This document shows, in pieces, positions 22,501-37,100 of a stretch of 64,000 nucleotides of DNA. The stretch comes from Anarhynchus alexandrinus (lineage: Eukaryota > Chordata > Aves > Charadriiformes > Charadriidae), in contig VUYV01000054.1 of assembly GCA_008711295.1 (NCBI GenBank), positions 2,602,595 through 2,666,594 on the forward strand, given 5' to 3'. Each line of letters begins with the position of its first letter. The stretch's first letter is position 1. The notes under the pieces were generated by a model. It worked only from the letters and a program-made list of their open reading frames with translations, was not told where the DNA came from and ran no database searches. The position numbers and the translations under genes are program-made.

Positions 22501-25500
22501 GCTCATGCATTTGTCATGATTTTCTCCAGAAAATGCAAACCCCAGTTTTCTGCCTCCACTGCCAGTAAGGAGTCTGTCATGTTCGTGTGTCAGCCCTGCT
22601 CCAGGAGCCCCACTCAACTGCTTGCTGGCACGTTCTGTGTGCCTGGTAGGGGCCTCTTTCGGACCAGTTCCAATAAAATGGGTGTTGTTTGAAGGCAGAA
22701 ACCCACCTCTGTCCTGCATCTCACATCTGATCTTGTGCTCTCTCTCAAGCCTAGCTCCAGTCTGAAAATATCCATGTTTTCTTCTAGAGGCTGAAAAGTT
22801 TCAACATTCAGCTCTGCAGGCTGTCACCCCTTCTGTGGGGACTTGTCCTGGCCTCAATGGTAGGAGGGAGATAGTGGCAAAGATCACAAGTAGATCTGGA
22901 GGTGATACCCTATAAGAACGGGAAGTGCTTGTGAACATCTGTCCCCTTCTGTCCCCCCATTTTTGGGACCCTGCCTTGCAGAACAAGAAACAGGAGTTGA
23001 TCCTTTAAAATCAGGTTTTGGTGCATTTGGTTCACCCACCCTCTGCAGGCAGCCTGGCTCTGGGTTTAATACTAGAAAAGTCTCTGAGCTGAAGTAGCTG
23101 AAGGGGGGTACTATCCAGATAAGCAATTACCCACTGCGCTTTCCCAGGGACAGCCCAGCAATTATGGTCAGCAATAAAGAAATCTGACGGTTGTCAAAAC
23201 ACAGACCCTCATTCCTCCAAGCTCTTCTTGAGGGGCACAATTAGCATGCTGATGTGATTAAAGCCACGTTTGGCTCTGTAATAGGAGAGCCAAATGCACC
23301 CAGATAACTCCGCCGAAGCTAGCTGCTCGAAACCGAGGCGTTGGTTACCTGATTTGTAGCCAATCAAGTAGAAATCAACCATTCCTGTCCACATAGCTAC
23401 ATCATGCCGTTAAACAGCCAAACCCTCTTCTCTTACATGTCTTTGAGAGAGATGAAATCCATATGGCCCAGAGAGTGAGCGCAGGCTAGGGATGGAAGGA
23501 AGGACAGAAACAGCATTTCTTCAGGACAGAGACAATGGAAACGTTTCCACTGATTCCAATAGGTTCTGAATCAGCGGCTGCAACCAATTTTCCTCCTAAA
23601 TGGACTTCCATATGTCTAAAAAAGTCTCGCAAGCACTGGAATTTGTTACAGAACAAACCTGTACTTTATTACTCTGCTCCCCGACTCTGAGTGTTTCTCC
23701 CTTTAAATTCCTTGGTCAGCCATTTCTGGGCTTCAGGGTTCGCTTTCGAGAAATGCATTCACTTCTAAAGCAAACATTTTCCATGAAACAGAGAAAAGTC
23801 TCCCCCCTCTGCTCCCAGACTTCACTTCGCTTTGCTGGGAACTTGCGTCTTTAGCTTCATCGGAAAAATAAGTGGCTCTATGTGCACAGAAAAGCACGGG
23901 GAGGAAATCAAGTTCATCAGATCTGAAACCTTCTCTACTTCACAGATAGTTGCTGAAATGCAGATATTTGGGCAAAAGCCTAGCAAAGCTGATTTTTACC
24001 CGAAATTTTCCATTTTCCACTTCTCTAAAAACAGAAGAGATTTTATTTTGCCCTCTTTGTGACAGGCATCTTTAAACTAAAGATTTTTCTATTTCCTTCT
24101 TTCATTAAAACGAAACAAAAATTGGCAGAAGTGGATTTTTCATTCGCATCAAAAACTGTTTTGTAGGGAGATGGAGTAATTTTCCTGCCCATGATATCCA
24201 TGCTATGCACTACATTTAAAGGGATTTAGGAACCTATTTACCATTTTCAATCACTGTTTGGGCACTACAAGGAACATGTGCACGACCAGCTTCATATCTA
24301 TATTCCAGTACTATCAGTAAAGGTTAAGCAGTTAAATACCTTTTATCTTGTCCTGAGGTGTCAATGAAAGCCAGGCTTTCTACAATGTCTTGAAAATACA
24401 GCTTAAGTTTGATTAAGTTCCTAAAACCTAACAGAATCTTTAGAACTTACCCCTAATGCTATACTTAAATGGCCATAAACATAGTTTTCAAATTCATCTA
24501 TCTATCTGAGCAAAAATATTTTCTATTTCCTTGCAAGAATGAAAACACAGGAAGAAAGTTTCAAAGCAACTCCCCTAAGGAACATCCCTAAGGCCCCATT
24601 TAATTCACAATTTTAAGAAGTTTCTAAGCTTCCAAAGTATTTTTTTAGTTGATGTTAACTTTAGTTTAAGGGTGTTGTTTCAAAATGAAATCTCAAAACA
24701 TTTCATTAGAAAACAAACCCAAAACGCTTGGATTTCTTTTTCTTCCTTTGCCAGTTCGTCAAGCTGATGTGAATTCAAAAACATTTTCAGCCAACCTAAT
24801 GCACAATCTTTGGCAAAAAAATAACTTGCCTAAAAAAAAGAAGTAATTGTCCCGTTCTAAGAATAAGGATAAAATCCGTCCATGATTTTAAGTGCTCAGA
24901 CTGAACAATGATGGAGTATTTGCCCTGACGAGAGAAAAAGAGAAATAAATTTTGCTTATTACTTTACATATATATTTATACATATCTGAAATTTATATAC
25001 ACGCACATACACAAACAGCCCTTTCCGTCTAACATGAATGTTTTCAACACAGAAAAAGTAAAGAGAAGAGATTTAGTGCTGATTAGAACAAAAGTCGCAC
25101 TGTACCTTACAGATTTCAGCATGTCTCATTAAAACCAGGCTTGAAATATACATATCCTTTAATAAATAAAGCTTAAGGTACATAAACACTGCAGCGGATA
25201 TAAATTATTTTAACCAAAGTATGTAGGGAAAAAAAAATTACTGGAACACCATGATCCAGGGAATTTTACAGTAAATTGGACTTCATCAGCGGTTTTGCAT
25301 TTTTATTTGATTTTGGAGTTCCTCCACTAAAGCTGTAAGTTTTGTAGAGTTTATTTCACACCTTGTAATTTAAAACGTTACACTCCATCGAAATTCCTCT
25401 CAAAAAAAGGACCTGAGTAATTAATGTCTTTGGGCTCAACGTTCATTATATCCCACTAGTGTGAAAATTCATAAAAATAAGACATGGGATTAGGAGCTTA

Positions 25501-27960
25501 ACAGCCTCACACATTTGCAGAGCTGCTACATTGGCAAATATTTCTCTGCCCTTTCGGAGCGGAGCGCTCTCCTGGCTGCTCTCATTTGTTTCATTGGATC
25601 ATCCGAGTCATTAGGAAGTGCCTGAAAAGAAACCTCATGTCTCGTGCTCATATGTTTTCTTGGAAGCAGAAAAATAAAAGGGGTTTGGGCCATTTCTTCC
25701 CATGCTCTTCTATTTTCTTCATTTGGTGGCAGGATGTGCTTTAACTCCTCGTGGAGACAATGGGAATTTTGGCCACTTGCAGCAAGGGGACTCCAGATGC
25801 CCTTGGAAAGGAAGCAGGACTTAGGCTTTGATTACTGAGAGCTGAATCGCTTCCTTTATGAAAACACCCTGGGTTCTCCTCCCTGGTTCCAAGGAGGTGG
25901 AACAGCTCCGGGTTGAATCACAGACTCCGTTTTGCCCTCGGCAGATTCATAGATACAGTGGGTGAATTTGTGCAGTGAACAGTAACTTTGACCAGAGTTT
26001 AATTTCGGAGGGACATAAACCATTCACAAAGTTGGGCTGAATTTGACAAGCACCTTTTGCCAAAAAAACAAACAAAACCAACAAGCCTAATACAGGAGGC
26101 TCTTTTTTAAACTTCAAAACATTTCATTCCAAAGTGTTTTCAAAGCAAAGAGGTTGACTTCATGTAGGTGTTTCTGAAATGAGCCTTTTGGAGGTTTTAT
26201 TGAAAAACCTGACTTTAGAAAAAAATGAAATTAAACTGTAAAACGGAACATTGTGTTTCAGATCAAACGCCATGTCCTAGGTTGACTCAATATTTCTGGT
26301 TTATTTTATCTTTTTTTTTCTTTTTTTTTTAAGACTGTCTTGGTTCAAAACAAACAGAATTGCTTCATTCCCTGATCCCCTCCCCCAGGTATCTGAATTG
26401 ACCGCAGTACAAAGCATCCTTTATTCACCCAGGTTGCAATCATTCACCCCAGGACATGGCTGGCCAGAAACCCTAAGGAGTAGATCAGCACAGCTCTCCC
26501 TGCAGCTCTGGCTGCTCAATTTCCTTCCAAACTGGGCAATTTCTATTGTGCTGAAGTCCCCTCCAGATCTGAGTCACTCATCAAGGCTCCCTCTATAGCT
26601 GCCGGTGAGAAACTCCAGCCCAAAATCCTTAGGATAAGTCATACTCTGAGCGTACCACTTGATTTTAGAGGCAACCAAGCTGTTCAGTTTGGACTCAGAG
26701 ATACCTCAAGTGAGGGGATGTGAAGTCCACAACAGATCTACTCTTGGGCAGAAAGTATCACTGGAAATTGCTGTTTTCATTACTGCACATGGCTGTGGAA
26801 AGGAAAACCTTTGTCCAAGATAGATCAGCTATTGCATCTGCCCTGGAAATTAATTTGTCAGCAGCAGCTGGGAAAAGTGCATCAGCTTTCAAGTACTTAG
26901 CTGCCTCCTGATGTTTAAGGTCACATTCACATTACCTTTCTGCCAAGCACTTTTTGGCTCTAAGACGGTGCACAATCACGGATCCAAGGAAGGGCTTTTC
27001 AGGAAGTTCTCCAAAGAACAGCATACCAGAAAAAAAGGCCCATTTTATTTTACTCTGCACGTTTTTAAGCAATACAAATAATATAGCCGTTTTAACATCC
27101 TAAATGAGGTTTACACATTACCCATGAACAGCGCTTCTAACTGAATGCAGTTAGCACACTCTTTAAGAAAAAAAAAAATTATACATCTTCTTTCAGCTTA
27201 ATGAAAGAAGCTCCAACCTCCAAGCTTGATCTAGAGGCTGTGTTGCAGCCTCCCTCTGCTCTCCAGCCCTAGAGAGCTGTTTTGCGCTCAGAGCAAGCCA
27301 CCTCTGCAGCGAAAGGGTGAGTGGATTCTAAGGAAACATCAGAGCTTCTCAGATGGGTGAAAACTGGGATATCTCTCAGCAAAGTTATTCTTTAGTTTGA
27401 TCAAAAAATCTGTCATCACGTACTCTGGCTGGTGAAGAGGTGATAAAATCATTCAGCTTTGGGACATGAAGCGGTTCTCAAATTTGAATCAGATGGAAAG
27501 AAAGACAACTTGTTTTCAAAAGTAGTTAGGCTCTCAGCAAGGATTATGACTCTCATAATTTTCTTGTAGTTGCAAATTGAGCATGTTTCAGAGTTCAAAT
27601 ATAGCTGTAAACAACCACCATACTTTTCTTATGAACTTATCTTGCATCATAGCTTTGTCCCCTTATGAGGACAACAGCCACGAAACCTGGTGCTGTTGTC
27701 CATGTGAGCATGCAGTGATCCAGTGCTTCGCTTGCTCTGAGGATATCTACATGAGTTGACGCACAAACATGAAGATGAGTCACAGATGGCTCGATTAGTG
27801 TTGGAAACTCAATGCAGATCTGAGCAAGTTTTGGATGCTTCCCACCATGCATACTTCACTCCCTGTCTCACTGCAGAGCCTGCTGTGCAAATGCTTTAAA
27901 GGGTAACACAGAGAAAGGGCTGTGCCTTGGGAAGAGTAAAAAACATTCTCTTCAAACACA
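22500..27960. other. AT-rich, repeat-poor intergenic block; candidate regulatory DNA
   Basis: No gene is visible. The region from about 23.2 kb to 25.7 kb is AT-rich and almost free of recognisable repeats, with many TAAT, ATTA and ATTTA words. The short open frames carry no homology I recognise. Position upstream of a developmental homeobox gene makes conserved enhancers plausible; the sequence alone does not prove any. Confidence 0.45.
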
Positions 27961-27984
27961 GTTAACGGGGCAGGAAGACCCAGG

Positions 27985-28190
27985 TTAAAACTGCGGCAGT
28001 GGAGTTTCTGGTTAGACCTTGGGGTAAACTTCTACTGCTGAGAGACAGATACTCCATCACTGCAGGGTGCAGAAACTATCGGACAATTATCTGTCAGGAC
28101 AGACAGGGCGGACTTGGCTGTGGCTATGAGTTAGAGGACATCTTGAGATCCTTTCCAGTTCTGTCATTCCAGAACAGGAGGTCACCCTAC
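27985..28190 (+). repeat. CR1 LINE fragment, 3' end
   Basis: The order of motifs GTGGAGTTTCTGGTTAGACC, ATACTCCATCACTGCAGGG, ATTATCTGTCAGGACAGAC and GAGGACATCTTGAGATCC, followed by TTTCCAGTTCTGTCATTCC, follows the 3' part of sauropsid CR1 (ctccatcactggagg, cacctgtcagggatg, gatgacctcttgaggtcccttccagtcct). It is a truncated, diverged copy with small deletions and no coding capacity. Confidence 0.75.
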
Positions 28191-31100
28191 CTGCACCTTA
28201 ATCTTGCTTGGAAGGTGCACCCCAAAAAGCCACAGTCTACAGGTCAAATCCACACACAGCAGCTACTGAAGTAGCAATCTAAAAAATAACACTAATATAA
28301 CCTTTCAGCAGGAGCAGAGCTCACATTTCTTCAGGGAAACATCCCCATGAGCATCACACATACCTGCATAGTTAAGCAGTACCAAGACAGAAAGTTTTGT
28401 TTGAGGGCACCCAGGACTGGACTAAAACTGCTGTGACCCCATACAGCAAAACACTGATGCAGTGTATACCACTCTGCATAGTCAACTTTATCCTCTGAAT
28501 TGTTATGGGGTAACTTTAGTCCAACAGAATTCATGCCAGATGGGGTATCATATGTCTTCCTGCAGTCAATGTAAAACATGAAGCCAATATAAACAGTATA
28601 TAGCATGTTCTAGCTAATTCAACACAAAGCAACAGTGTGCACACACCTGATCTGGATCATATTTGTCCTGCCAGGTGATTTTGCAATACACCGACTGAGT
28701 GTTAATGATGTGGAATCCTAGCCCCATCTATTGCCCTGACAAGCCCTCATCTAGTGTTTCCCACTTGAAAAACCCTCACATCAGTTCAAGCTCACATGCA
28801 GCATTCAGAGATACTAATACCGTCCTGACAAGTTATTCATTATGAGTTTTCCCACTCTTAAGCAACCAGGCCTACAAACAGAGCCTGTAGGGAAAGGGAT
28901 TTATGCCTCCTAGTAGAGATGCAAGAAAGAACATTGATATTCAGACCACTACAGAAAACCACACAGCAGAAGAGTCCCAGCTATCAGCTCTGTATGAGAC
29001 AGACAGCAGACATCAGCAATTTATGAGACAAGCAACCCTTGATCTGCTCTTGGCAGTAGAGCTCACTCATAGCCAACTGTCCAGGCTAGCAGAGCTGAAA
29101 TTTCAGGCAGGTCCTTACTAACCTGAGGCTCTACATCATGTGGCACGCAAATCCAGCACACCTTCTGTGCCCAAGGCTAGGCCCTAGCAGGGCTTTTTCC
29201 CACCTTTGGCTATACACATCACACATGCCCTCCATGTCCCAACGGCTCCACTGATCACCTTGCAGTGATCTCCTCAGCTAGGCCTCAACATGCAAGATGT
29301 ACCAAGGCACCCTTGTCCTTCAATGATAAGCTTTTGTGTTCTCTGAGAGCACCTTCCCCTTCAGCTGGGGTGAGGGCCAACGCCTGATACCCCCATTGCC
29401 CCAGGCAAACCTGCTGCCCGCTTGTAATCCAGATAGGACAGCAGTGTTGGATTCACCTCCACTTCAGAATGGATGCCACAGCTTACCTCAAACACCCCAA
29501 CAGGCCTGGCATGCAAATGAAGTCAGGGCCATTTTCCCTCCCTCTCCAACCCGTATCTCCAACCCTGCAGGACAATTGGCCCTGGCTTTCACACACCTCT
29601 CTGCTCTGCCCCAATTCTTCAGTGCCCAAAGCTTTGGTCTTAACATGAGAGTCTGCCATCATGCCTCTTGACCTTAAGATCAAGGAAAGGTCTAGAGATG
29701 CCACAGCCCCATCTCCTGAAGGCAGTGCAATTATCAGGTGAAGGCTTGACTACGTTTATACAGCAGGAAAGTGGCACTGGCATGCTAACCCCACCTTACA
29801 CAGAAACACATCCCAAATGCACAGTTGTAAATGCCTAGAGCTCGCACAAAAAAACAAGCGGCCTCTCGTTTCAGGGTTAGCTGGTCATTTCTACCACAGA
29901 AACTCCTGTGTCGGCACCTGCAAGTATTTAAAATTCTCAAGCGTTCTTGTATTTGTTGTATCTTTCTTCTGGGTTTTTTTGAGCCTTTATGTTAGATGGT
30001 ACTGAGTTTTCAAGCTTTTCTCCCTAGGGATGAGGCCACCAGGTGACCCTCAGTGTGGACAGCCAGCCAAAACTCTGTGGAGATGGGATGTGAGCAGATA
30101 AGGTGTGGGGAGAAAGCCCTAGAAAGAAGAGGGCAGATCTGGATGCAAGAGGTTTAAAATGACCCTGAGAAAGATCTCTAAATTGAGAGTTTGGTAATAT
30201 TGAAGGTGTGGAGAGGAAGGAATATTTTAGAGAAGAGGAGGAGGACTTCCCAGCCTTACTTTATGTTACTGGTAGCAAGGCTGTGTCTAAATACCTACCC
30301 CCTCTGAGCATGGAGTGACCACGGAGGTGATACCTAAGCAGACACATTGGAGGATTGTGCAGCACATTTCCATCTGGGCTTTGCCAATGCCTGTCTCAGC
30401 ACTGATTATAAGAAGCAACCCCACTATCCAGAAAACAAGGATGCACAAATTTAGCAGAGGAGCCTGGGGAGGTATTGTCAGTACATCTTTTTTAAGGACA
30501 TAGCCTTGACAGGATGTTTAGCATCTTTTCTTTCTGATAACTACAATAGCTGGGAAAAGCAAACAGAAAAAAACGAAAGAAACGTCAGCTGTTCTTCAGG
30601 TCCAAAGCAGAAGCACGAATCTTCAAGGCCACGCAGGACTGGGAAACAAAAGCTCTGAGTTGAATCAGTCATATACCAATCGGTCCTGTAAGAGAAGCCA
30701 AGTTTCTACCTTGCACGGATTCCCTGTGCTCTGGTGTGCAGCTGAGCCCCTGCCGTCCACAGGGTGGATGTTTTAGTGCCTGGCTCTTTTTAACTGGCAC
30801 ATGTTAAGAGCTTTGAATTAACAGGTGCATAAAAACTGTCAAAAAACACTTAGCTCTCAAGACAGTCTGTCGGTTGTATTAAAAATATGGTTTTATGTAA
30901 CCACATTCTCTCAACACTTGCTGGGTATTACGGCACGGGAAAGTCACTCGCCCTTTCCAAATGAAAGCAGCGATGTTTAAACTCTCCTGCAGAAAAAGAA
31001 AAAAAAAAAAAGAAAGAAAATGAGAAAGGCTACAGTTCCTCTGATCTTGTCAGGGAATTGCTCCTGTTTTCCACACTAAAGGTAGATTTCTTCCAGCAAA

Positions 31101-32189
31101 ATAGAACGGCTTAAAGCTCCAGATTAGAGGCAAGCACCCCAGCAGGTCAAAAGGCCAGTGTCTTGCAGCCTTACTGAGTTGGAAATGAGGGATTTTTGAT
31201 AACTGAATGGGAAGATGTCTCACTTTCTGGCTGAGGAGGTGGTATTTGCTGTAAGCATGGTCTGTGATTAAAAAAAATCAGAGTTAACAGACGTTTAGAG
31301 CCAGAAAAAAAGCTATTTGTACCCATGTTTCAGAAGAGGATTAGAAATGGTTTTAGTTCTCTTTCTCCCCTCAGTCATGAGTCCTGAACATCTGGGATCC
31401 CAGAAACAAAAGCATCAGGTTTCCAGAGTGGAGAGAGTTGTAAGACACAGGTCCAGGAGAATTTTTAAAACTCTCGAAAGCATTTCTGAAATCAGTTCCC
31501 TTTTAAATATGTGGCAAATACATTAAAGTGGGTTTTGGATTAAAGTTTTACTGCCTCTTGATAAAAGCCATTCGCACCTTTGATGTGTTTGTGGATGGCA
31601 GCCGTCCCAAATGCCTTCCCCAGGCCTCACTCCCATCAGGAAGTCTCCCTCTGGCTCTCTCCAGGAATGCCCAGATGGGTTATCATCTGTCACCTCTCCA
31701 GAGGTGACCAACTCAAACACAGCCACCTCTGGGGTCGCAGACATGGTAGGTGAAAGCAAAGATTTCTGAGTGCAAACGTTTAGGGTTTAATGGTGAACAT
31801 GGAAAACCCCAAAGCCTGTGAGAAGTGGGAAGAACAGCAGGGACTGAGCTTCTGAAACTGGCTGTGAGTTTAATCCTACTGAGTTTTAATTCTGTGAGTC
31901 AAAGCACTTCCAGTACCACCCTGTGCTCACCCACCTTCTGCTCAGACTGATGGCTCCGAGGAGCCCTGGTTATTTGCCTAGCCTGGAGGACAGATGGGTC
32001 CAGGAAGTTTCTCGGCAGCTGCTGGAAGGAGGAGGGGAAACTGTTTGAAGGACAGAAGGAGAAAACTTATTGGTGGCTTGGGAGGGTTTGAGTAATGAAA
32101 GACTCCAGTGTTGCGGGCAGTTGCAGCAGAGGAGATGGACTAAGCCTTGAAAAGCAAATCGTGATTCCCCCCTACGAAAAGCAGATATA

Positions 32190-32265
32190 GCTTTGTGGAT
32201 GTCAAGGCCAGAAGAGAGCATCATGAGTGTCCAAGTGCAACTGCTAGGCCAAGAAAAGTATTTTC
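32190..32265. repeat. Ancient CR1-type repeat fragment
   Basis: The + strand reads GATGTCAAGGCCAGAAGAGA, then GCATCATGAGTGTCCAAGTG. This resembles the common sauropsid repeat 'caaggccagaagggaccat' followed by 'tatgatcatctagtctgacc'. The match is short and diverged. Confidence 0.4.
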
Positions 32266-34028
32266 CGATAGCTTCTCAGGTTCTGCCAGTGAGAGCATCA
32301 CCCCCAAGAGACTCACAGAGGGACTGTCACTGACAATATCAGATATGCTGAGCAAGTCAAGGAGCGGGAGCCTGCCTGCTTGGCAGTGCTTGTTTCCTGC
32401 AGAACTGGTTAATGTCAATGAGACTGATGAACACTCCACAGTAGTTAGGGGATGCAGTAGGATGTCATGGAGAAAAGTCCATCGCTAAATATTTTGATTT
32501 GAGGAACGCAGAAAAGAAAACAATTGGTATTTTAGCACACAGGGGAAAAAAAAGGATCTGGAAGCAAGAAGAAAATCCTGCAGAGAACCAGGCATGACTT
32601 TTTAAAACAGCTGCAAGATGTTCTTCTTGGAGGATCAGAGAAGCATGTTAGAAAAATGCTGGAATGGACCTGGTTCTTTATGAGCACATCCTCATGCCAA
32701 ATAGTATCATCTTCTTTGCCATGAAGCTAACCACCAAAATGTGGGACCAGCTGCAGCTCACACGATAGCAAAGCCAGAGACACAACCTCTAGGACACCAT
32801 CAGCACTACAGACAATGAAATATGCTCAATCAGCAACAAGAGTCATCACCTAAACAGCTACAGAACTACTCAAAACATGATGCAGGGTTTTGGGTGATAT
32901 TCAGAAACCTAATCCAGATGCAAATTGGGAAACTTTGAAGAAGATGATGTCTGAATTGGATTAACGCTTCCTTAGGACAGAAGATCTGTCTACACTGGAC
33001 TGGGAAAAGTGACTGGGGCCTGCAAAGACACAGCTGTTTCACTCCACCTAGCTCATGTTGCAATGGCAGTGAGTATACTCAGCACAGATTTCAGCACACG
33101 CTCACAGCATGGGTCTCCAGTGAGTTTGTAGAGTTTGTTACCCAACCTAACAATCTGAGGGATAGCCAATTTGTGACTCTTCAGCCATACCACATGCAGC
33201 CAACAAACTCTTCTAGTGGGGTACCTTTTCTGGGCTCATGACCACCTAGAGCTGCGGTAGTGCAAAGGGGTACCCTTCCACATGGAGAAACGAAGGAAGC
33301 AAGATAACACCTTGCTTGCTGAGCTTGCTGAGACTCCATTTGCAGGACATCCAGCTCCATCCTTTAGTGAAGGAGTCACATCAACAGTGAGTTGCTGTTA
33401 TCTGCTGCCTAGGAATGACTCCCAGGGCTCTCCATCCCTTCAGCTCTCCTGGGCACATGGTGGTCCACAGCTGTGTGGAGGCGATGGTTAAGAAGGTCAG
33501 CTGCCCTTTAGCTACACAGTAGGTAGTTGAAGGGCTTCTATGTCTGTCGCTGCTGGACCTTATGACTGCAGTGCAGCCAGGGCATCACTTGATATCGATT
33601 GCTAGCAAGCCACTCTATAACATTGCTAAGCTTGAAGTTCATGGAGTGACCTTGTCCTTTGTTCTACTACCTCCTTTACTGGCTCTTTGAAGGACGAAGC
33701 TGTGTCTGTGAAATAACTCAATGGGGTCTCCTTCAGGACATTTAGGTACTACTGCAGAAGCAACATGAGGTCAGCAATTATGCATTTGGAGCTACTCTTG
33801 ATGCGTATCAGTGAGACCTTGACTGCTGCTGTTCTGTTATAAACCCATCGCGGTATTTAAGAGTTCCCAAGTCACAGTGAGTTCAGAGCAATGCCATCCC
33901 AATGAACAAGCAGACTAAGATCTTGAGCTCAATTTGGCCCTGCATCATCAGGGAACACCTGCAAACCAGAACAAAGACCCATTACTGCTCACTGCAGAGA
34001 AAAGAAAGGGTCATGTTCAGCACTGATA

Positions 34029-34150
34029 ACAAGAACATAAGAGGATCACACCAGATGATCATGTGTTCAGATATGATCACCAGCACTGCCAACTGCTTCA
34101 GAGAAAAGCGAGAAACCCTGCATAGGGAAATTTAAAGAGGTCCATCATTC
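34029..34150. repeat. Ancient CR1-type interspersed repeat fragment
   Basis: The + strand contains ACAAGAACATAAGAGGATCA, then CACCAGCACTGCCAACTGCT and TCAGAGAAAAGCGAGAAACCC. The series aagaacataagaa, gccagcaccagatgcttcaga and gcaagaaaccc is the diagnostic order of the same repeat family as the copy at 8185-8300, with internal deletions. Confidence 0.55.
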
Positions 34151-37100
34151 AGGGATTTATTTATGACCAACGTTTCACTTTTGTTACCCACAGAGCAATT
34201 AAGGTTGGTTTGGGTGTTTTTGTCGTACTCAGCTCCAACCCTCAAAACCAGACTCAGCCACAGCCACAGGTCACAGCTTCAGCCCATGCATGGTCTGGGT
34301 GAACAGTGAACAGTTCCTTCATTCAGCCATCTTTCCACATCCTCCCCCATTCTTCAAGAGACAAGAGACTGAGGATGTGTCCCTAGCACTGCAGCTTTCA
34401 CATTGGATGATTTATATTCACTCCAATGGGATCACAAGGCACAAAATGGGTTATTCCAGCTCTTGGGGTTTCATTCTTTGTTGTGAGGAACCTCCAGCTT
34501 TTCTCTTACTGTCTGCTCAAATGGATCCCAGCAGTCCACCAGAGGACTGGGATGAACTGGGCTTGCAGGGCAACCTCAATTACGCAGCAGTCTCCAAAAC
34601 ACAGAGCACAGCCCTTACATGGTGTAGCGCTGGAAAAGGGAGTCATGGGTTGGCTACCCAGCTTTAGAGTACAAATGCAGTGCCTGGCCCCCACACATGC
34701 TTTCCAGTCCGATATCACATCGAATGGCATCCCTACTGCCGCTAGACTTTCTGCACTCATGCCACCACCCACCGCCTATTCAGTAGGACACTGTCCCCAT
34801 CCTCTGAAGGATGGTGTGGCATGGGGTGCTGAGACTGCCAGATCTCTGCCATGCATGAGGGCTGCTTTACTTACTGCAGAAGAACAATTTCTCCCAGTTC
34901 TCACCTCTTGCACACACGTGCAAGGTGTGAAAACCAGTTCAGACATTAAAACCCACTGCTCAGCTCTAGCAGCATGGAAAAATAAAATCACTGGCCGATC
35001 AGCCAAACAAGCAGGTGGGAGTGGTATGGACAGAGGCAGGAGAGACAAGGTACTAAACCTGCCCAGTGCTCCCAAGCGCCTCGTTATACTGATTTATGTT
35101 TAGCTAATTGAGAAAATGACTCTAACTACACAATCCAGGCCCTAATTCAGAAAGGCCCAAGCTTTTTAGTGTCTCTACCTGTGTCTTAAAAGGCATGATT
35201 TAAACCCTGTAACTAACAGGCTGCCAAAGGCAAGGATTTGAAGGATCTGATGTCCTATCATGCCGAAGGGGTGAGGCTTGGCTAACTTCTCTCGTTACTT
35301 GGTCTTTCCCCACTGACGTACAAGTTTGCTGCTGGGACATAAATCAGGGGAAATGATGAAGGAAACCAGTCTCGTGCCCCATCAAAGGAGCCAACACTCG
35401 CTTTAATAGGACCATGCAGACAAGCCTAAAAAGGGCACTTAACAAGCATGTGGTTTCTATTATACCAGCCCACATCTCTACACCCTGTTTGCATTGCCAC
35501 TGGCAAAACCCTTTGTCCCTTTCGCACCACACCTGCTTATATCCACAGAATTAGAAAAGGAACCATGATATAATACCAAAGTGTTGAACATATGATTTCT
35601 GGGTTGGATCAGGCCTGCAGAAAAACTGTATCTAGCTGTCAGCAACATACACAGCTATGGCATGCACAAGAGCGGAGCATAGAGACCCAAGACACTATTA
35701 CTACACAGAATCACATGAAAGTATCAAACTCCGTCCAGGACCAACAGCTGCTCAAAGATCCTACATAAGGGGCATCTGGTAAAGTACCAAGCCTCAGGTT
35801 GGGACAATACATATCACAGGGGTTTTGATTCAAGTTTGAACCTTGAGAAAACGGTGTTAGGAACAGAAAATCAATAGAACCTACTGTCCTAAGCAGAAAA
35901 CGCAGAATGGAGTGAACCCCAGTGTGGGAGGCAATTCGATAGTGCTCTGCCCCTTTCTTCGGCTCCAGAACTTCCCCAGAATAGGGTAACTTTCCTATAT
36001 GCAATGCTTTCTAGCATGTTCTCAATAAAGCTGGTCGGGAAACACAGTACACCCAACCACTAGGCCAGTCACTGCTTTTCCCTTTTACTAGTTTCTCCTC
36101 ATTCTGTTTAGATGGGATACAGGCTCAAAGGGAAGACTCCACTGTTTCGCAGAAGGTATTAGGAAGAAGAATGGCGGATGGAGAACTTGAGTCTCTCCCC
36201 AGACAGCTACCCTAAGCTGAAACCTCTTGAGAACCCAACTTCAGCTGGCTGGATATACAATCAGATTGGGGATTGTCCAAGTGTTTTACACCACGCACTA
36301 GACATCCATGGGAACCCCAGGCTGAGCCATGACCATCTGTGCTCATTTAAACATTTCTTGACAGAGGAGGGAGTGTTAATCCCGACATCCTGGCCAAACT
36401 GCAACATGGGCAATTATATTGTGCTTTGTAACATTCTCACAGTGGTATACATCAGCATTTTCCATTTCTTTCCATAATGGTAATGCGGTGGCCCAACACA
36501 GAAATGGCTATTTCGCCACAGGAGAACGCAATTTCCCTGTGATGAGATCTGCAGTGTCACTGTCAGATATCATACATTGCTGTATTTTTCCTGCCATGGG
36601 TGTTCAACCCGAGCATGCTTCACATTCAGATTTCTACCTCTACCTGTGAGAGGCCCTCACTTAAAAATCTGCCCACCCATTCCTGATCTATGCTGAACTT
36701 TTGTTTTTTTCATTTTTCTGATGAGATACAACACTAGCTGAGCGGACAGCACACCTGCCTTCAGTGCACTCCAGTGACAGCAGAGCCAAACGTTGTAAGA
36801 TGCATCCGCTACTACAAAGGTAGAAATGGCTTTTGCTTGAAGAGCCTCAATTCCAACTGTCCGTTCTCTTTCCTTCAAGGAAAAACAAGGAAAAAACCCA
36901 ACCCTTTTGTTGCACCAAAATCATCTCCTGGCATTTCTGACCAGCACACATGTTGTTACAATTATGACCGGACTGCTTGGCTCCGGCATAGGGGGAATGT
37001 TAAACCGGCACACTGGCACCCATCAAAACATTTGCGAACTTCCAAAGTGGAACTGACACCATGGTAGTGGTTTATATCACACGTCAGAGAAAGGCTTCAT

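Noticed and set aside
34426..35103. + strand frame of 225 codons in the spacer
   Set aside because: No domain or homology recognised, no Kozak or splice context that stands out, and composition is like neighbouring non-coding frames.
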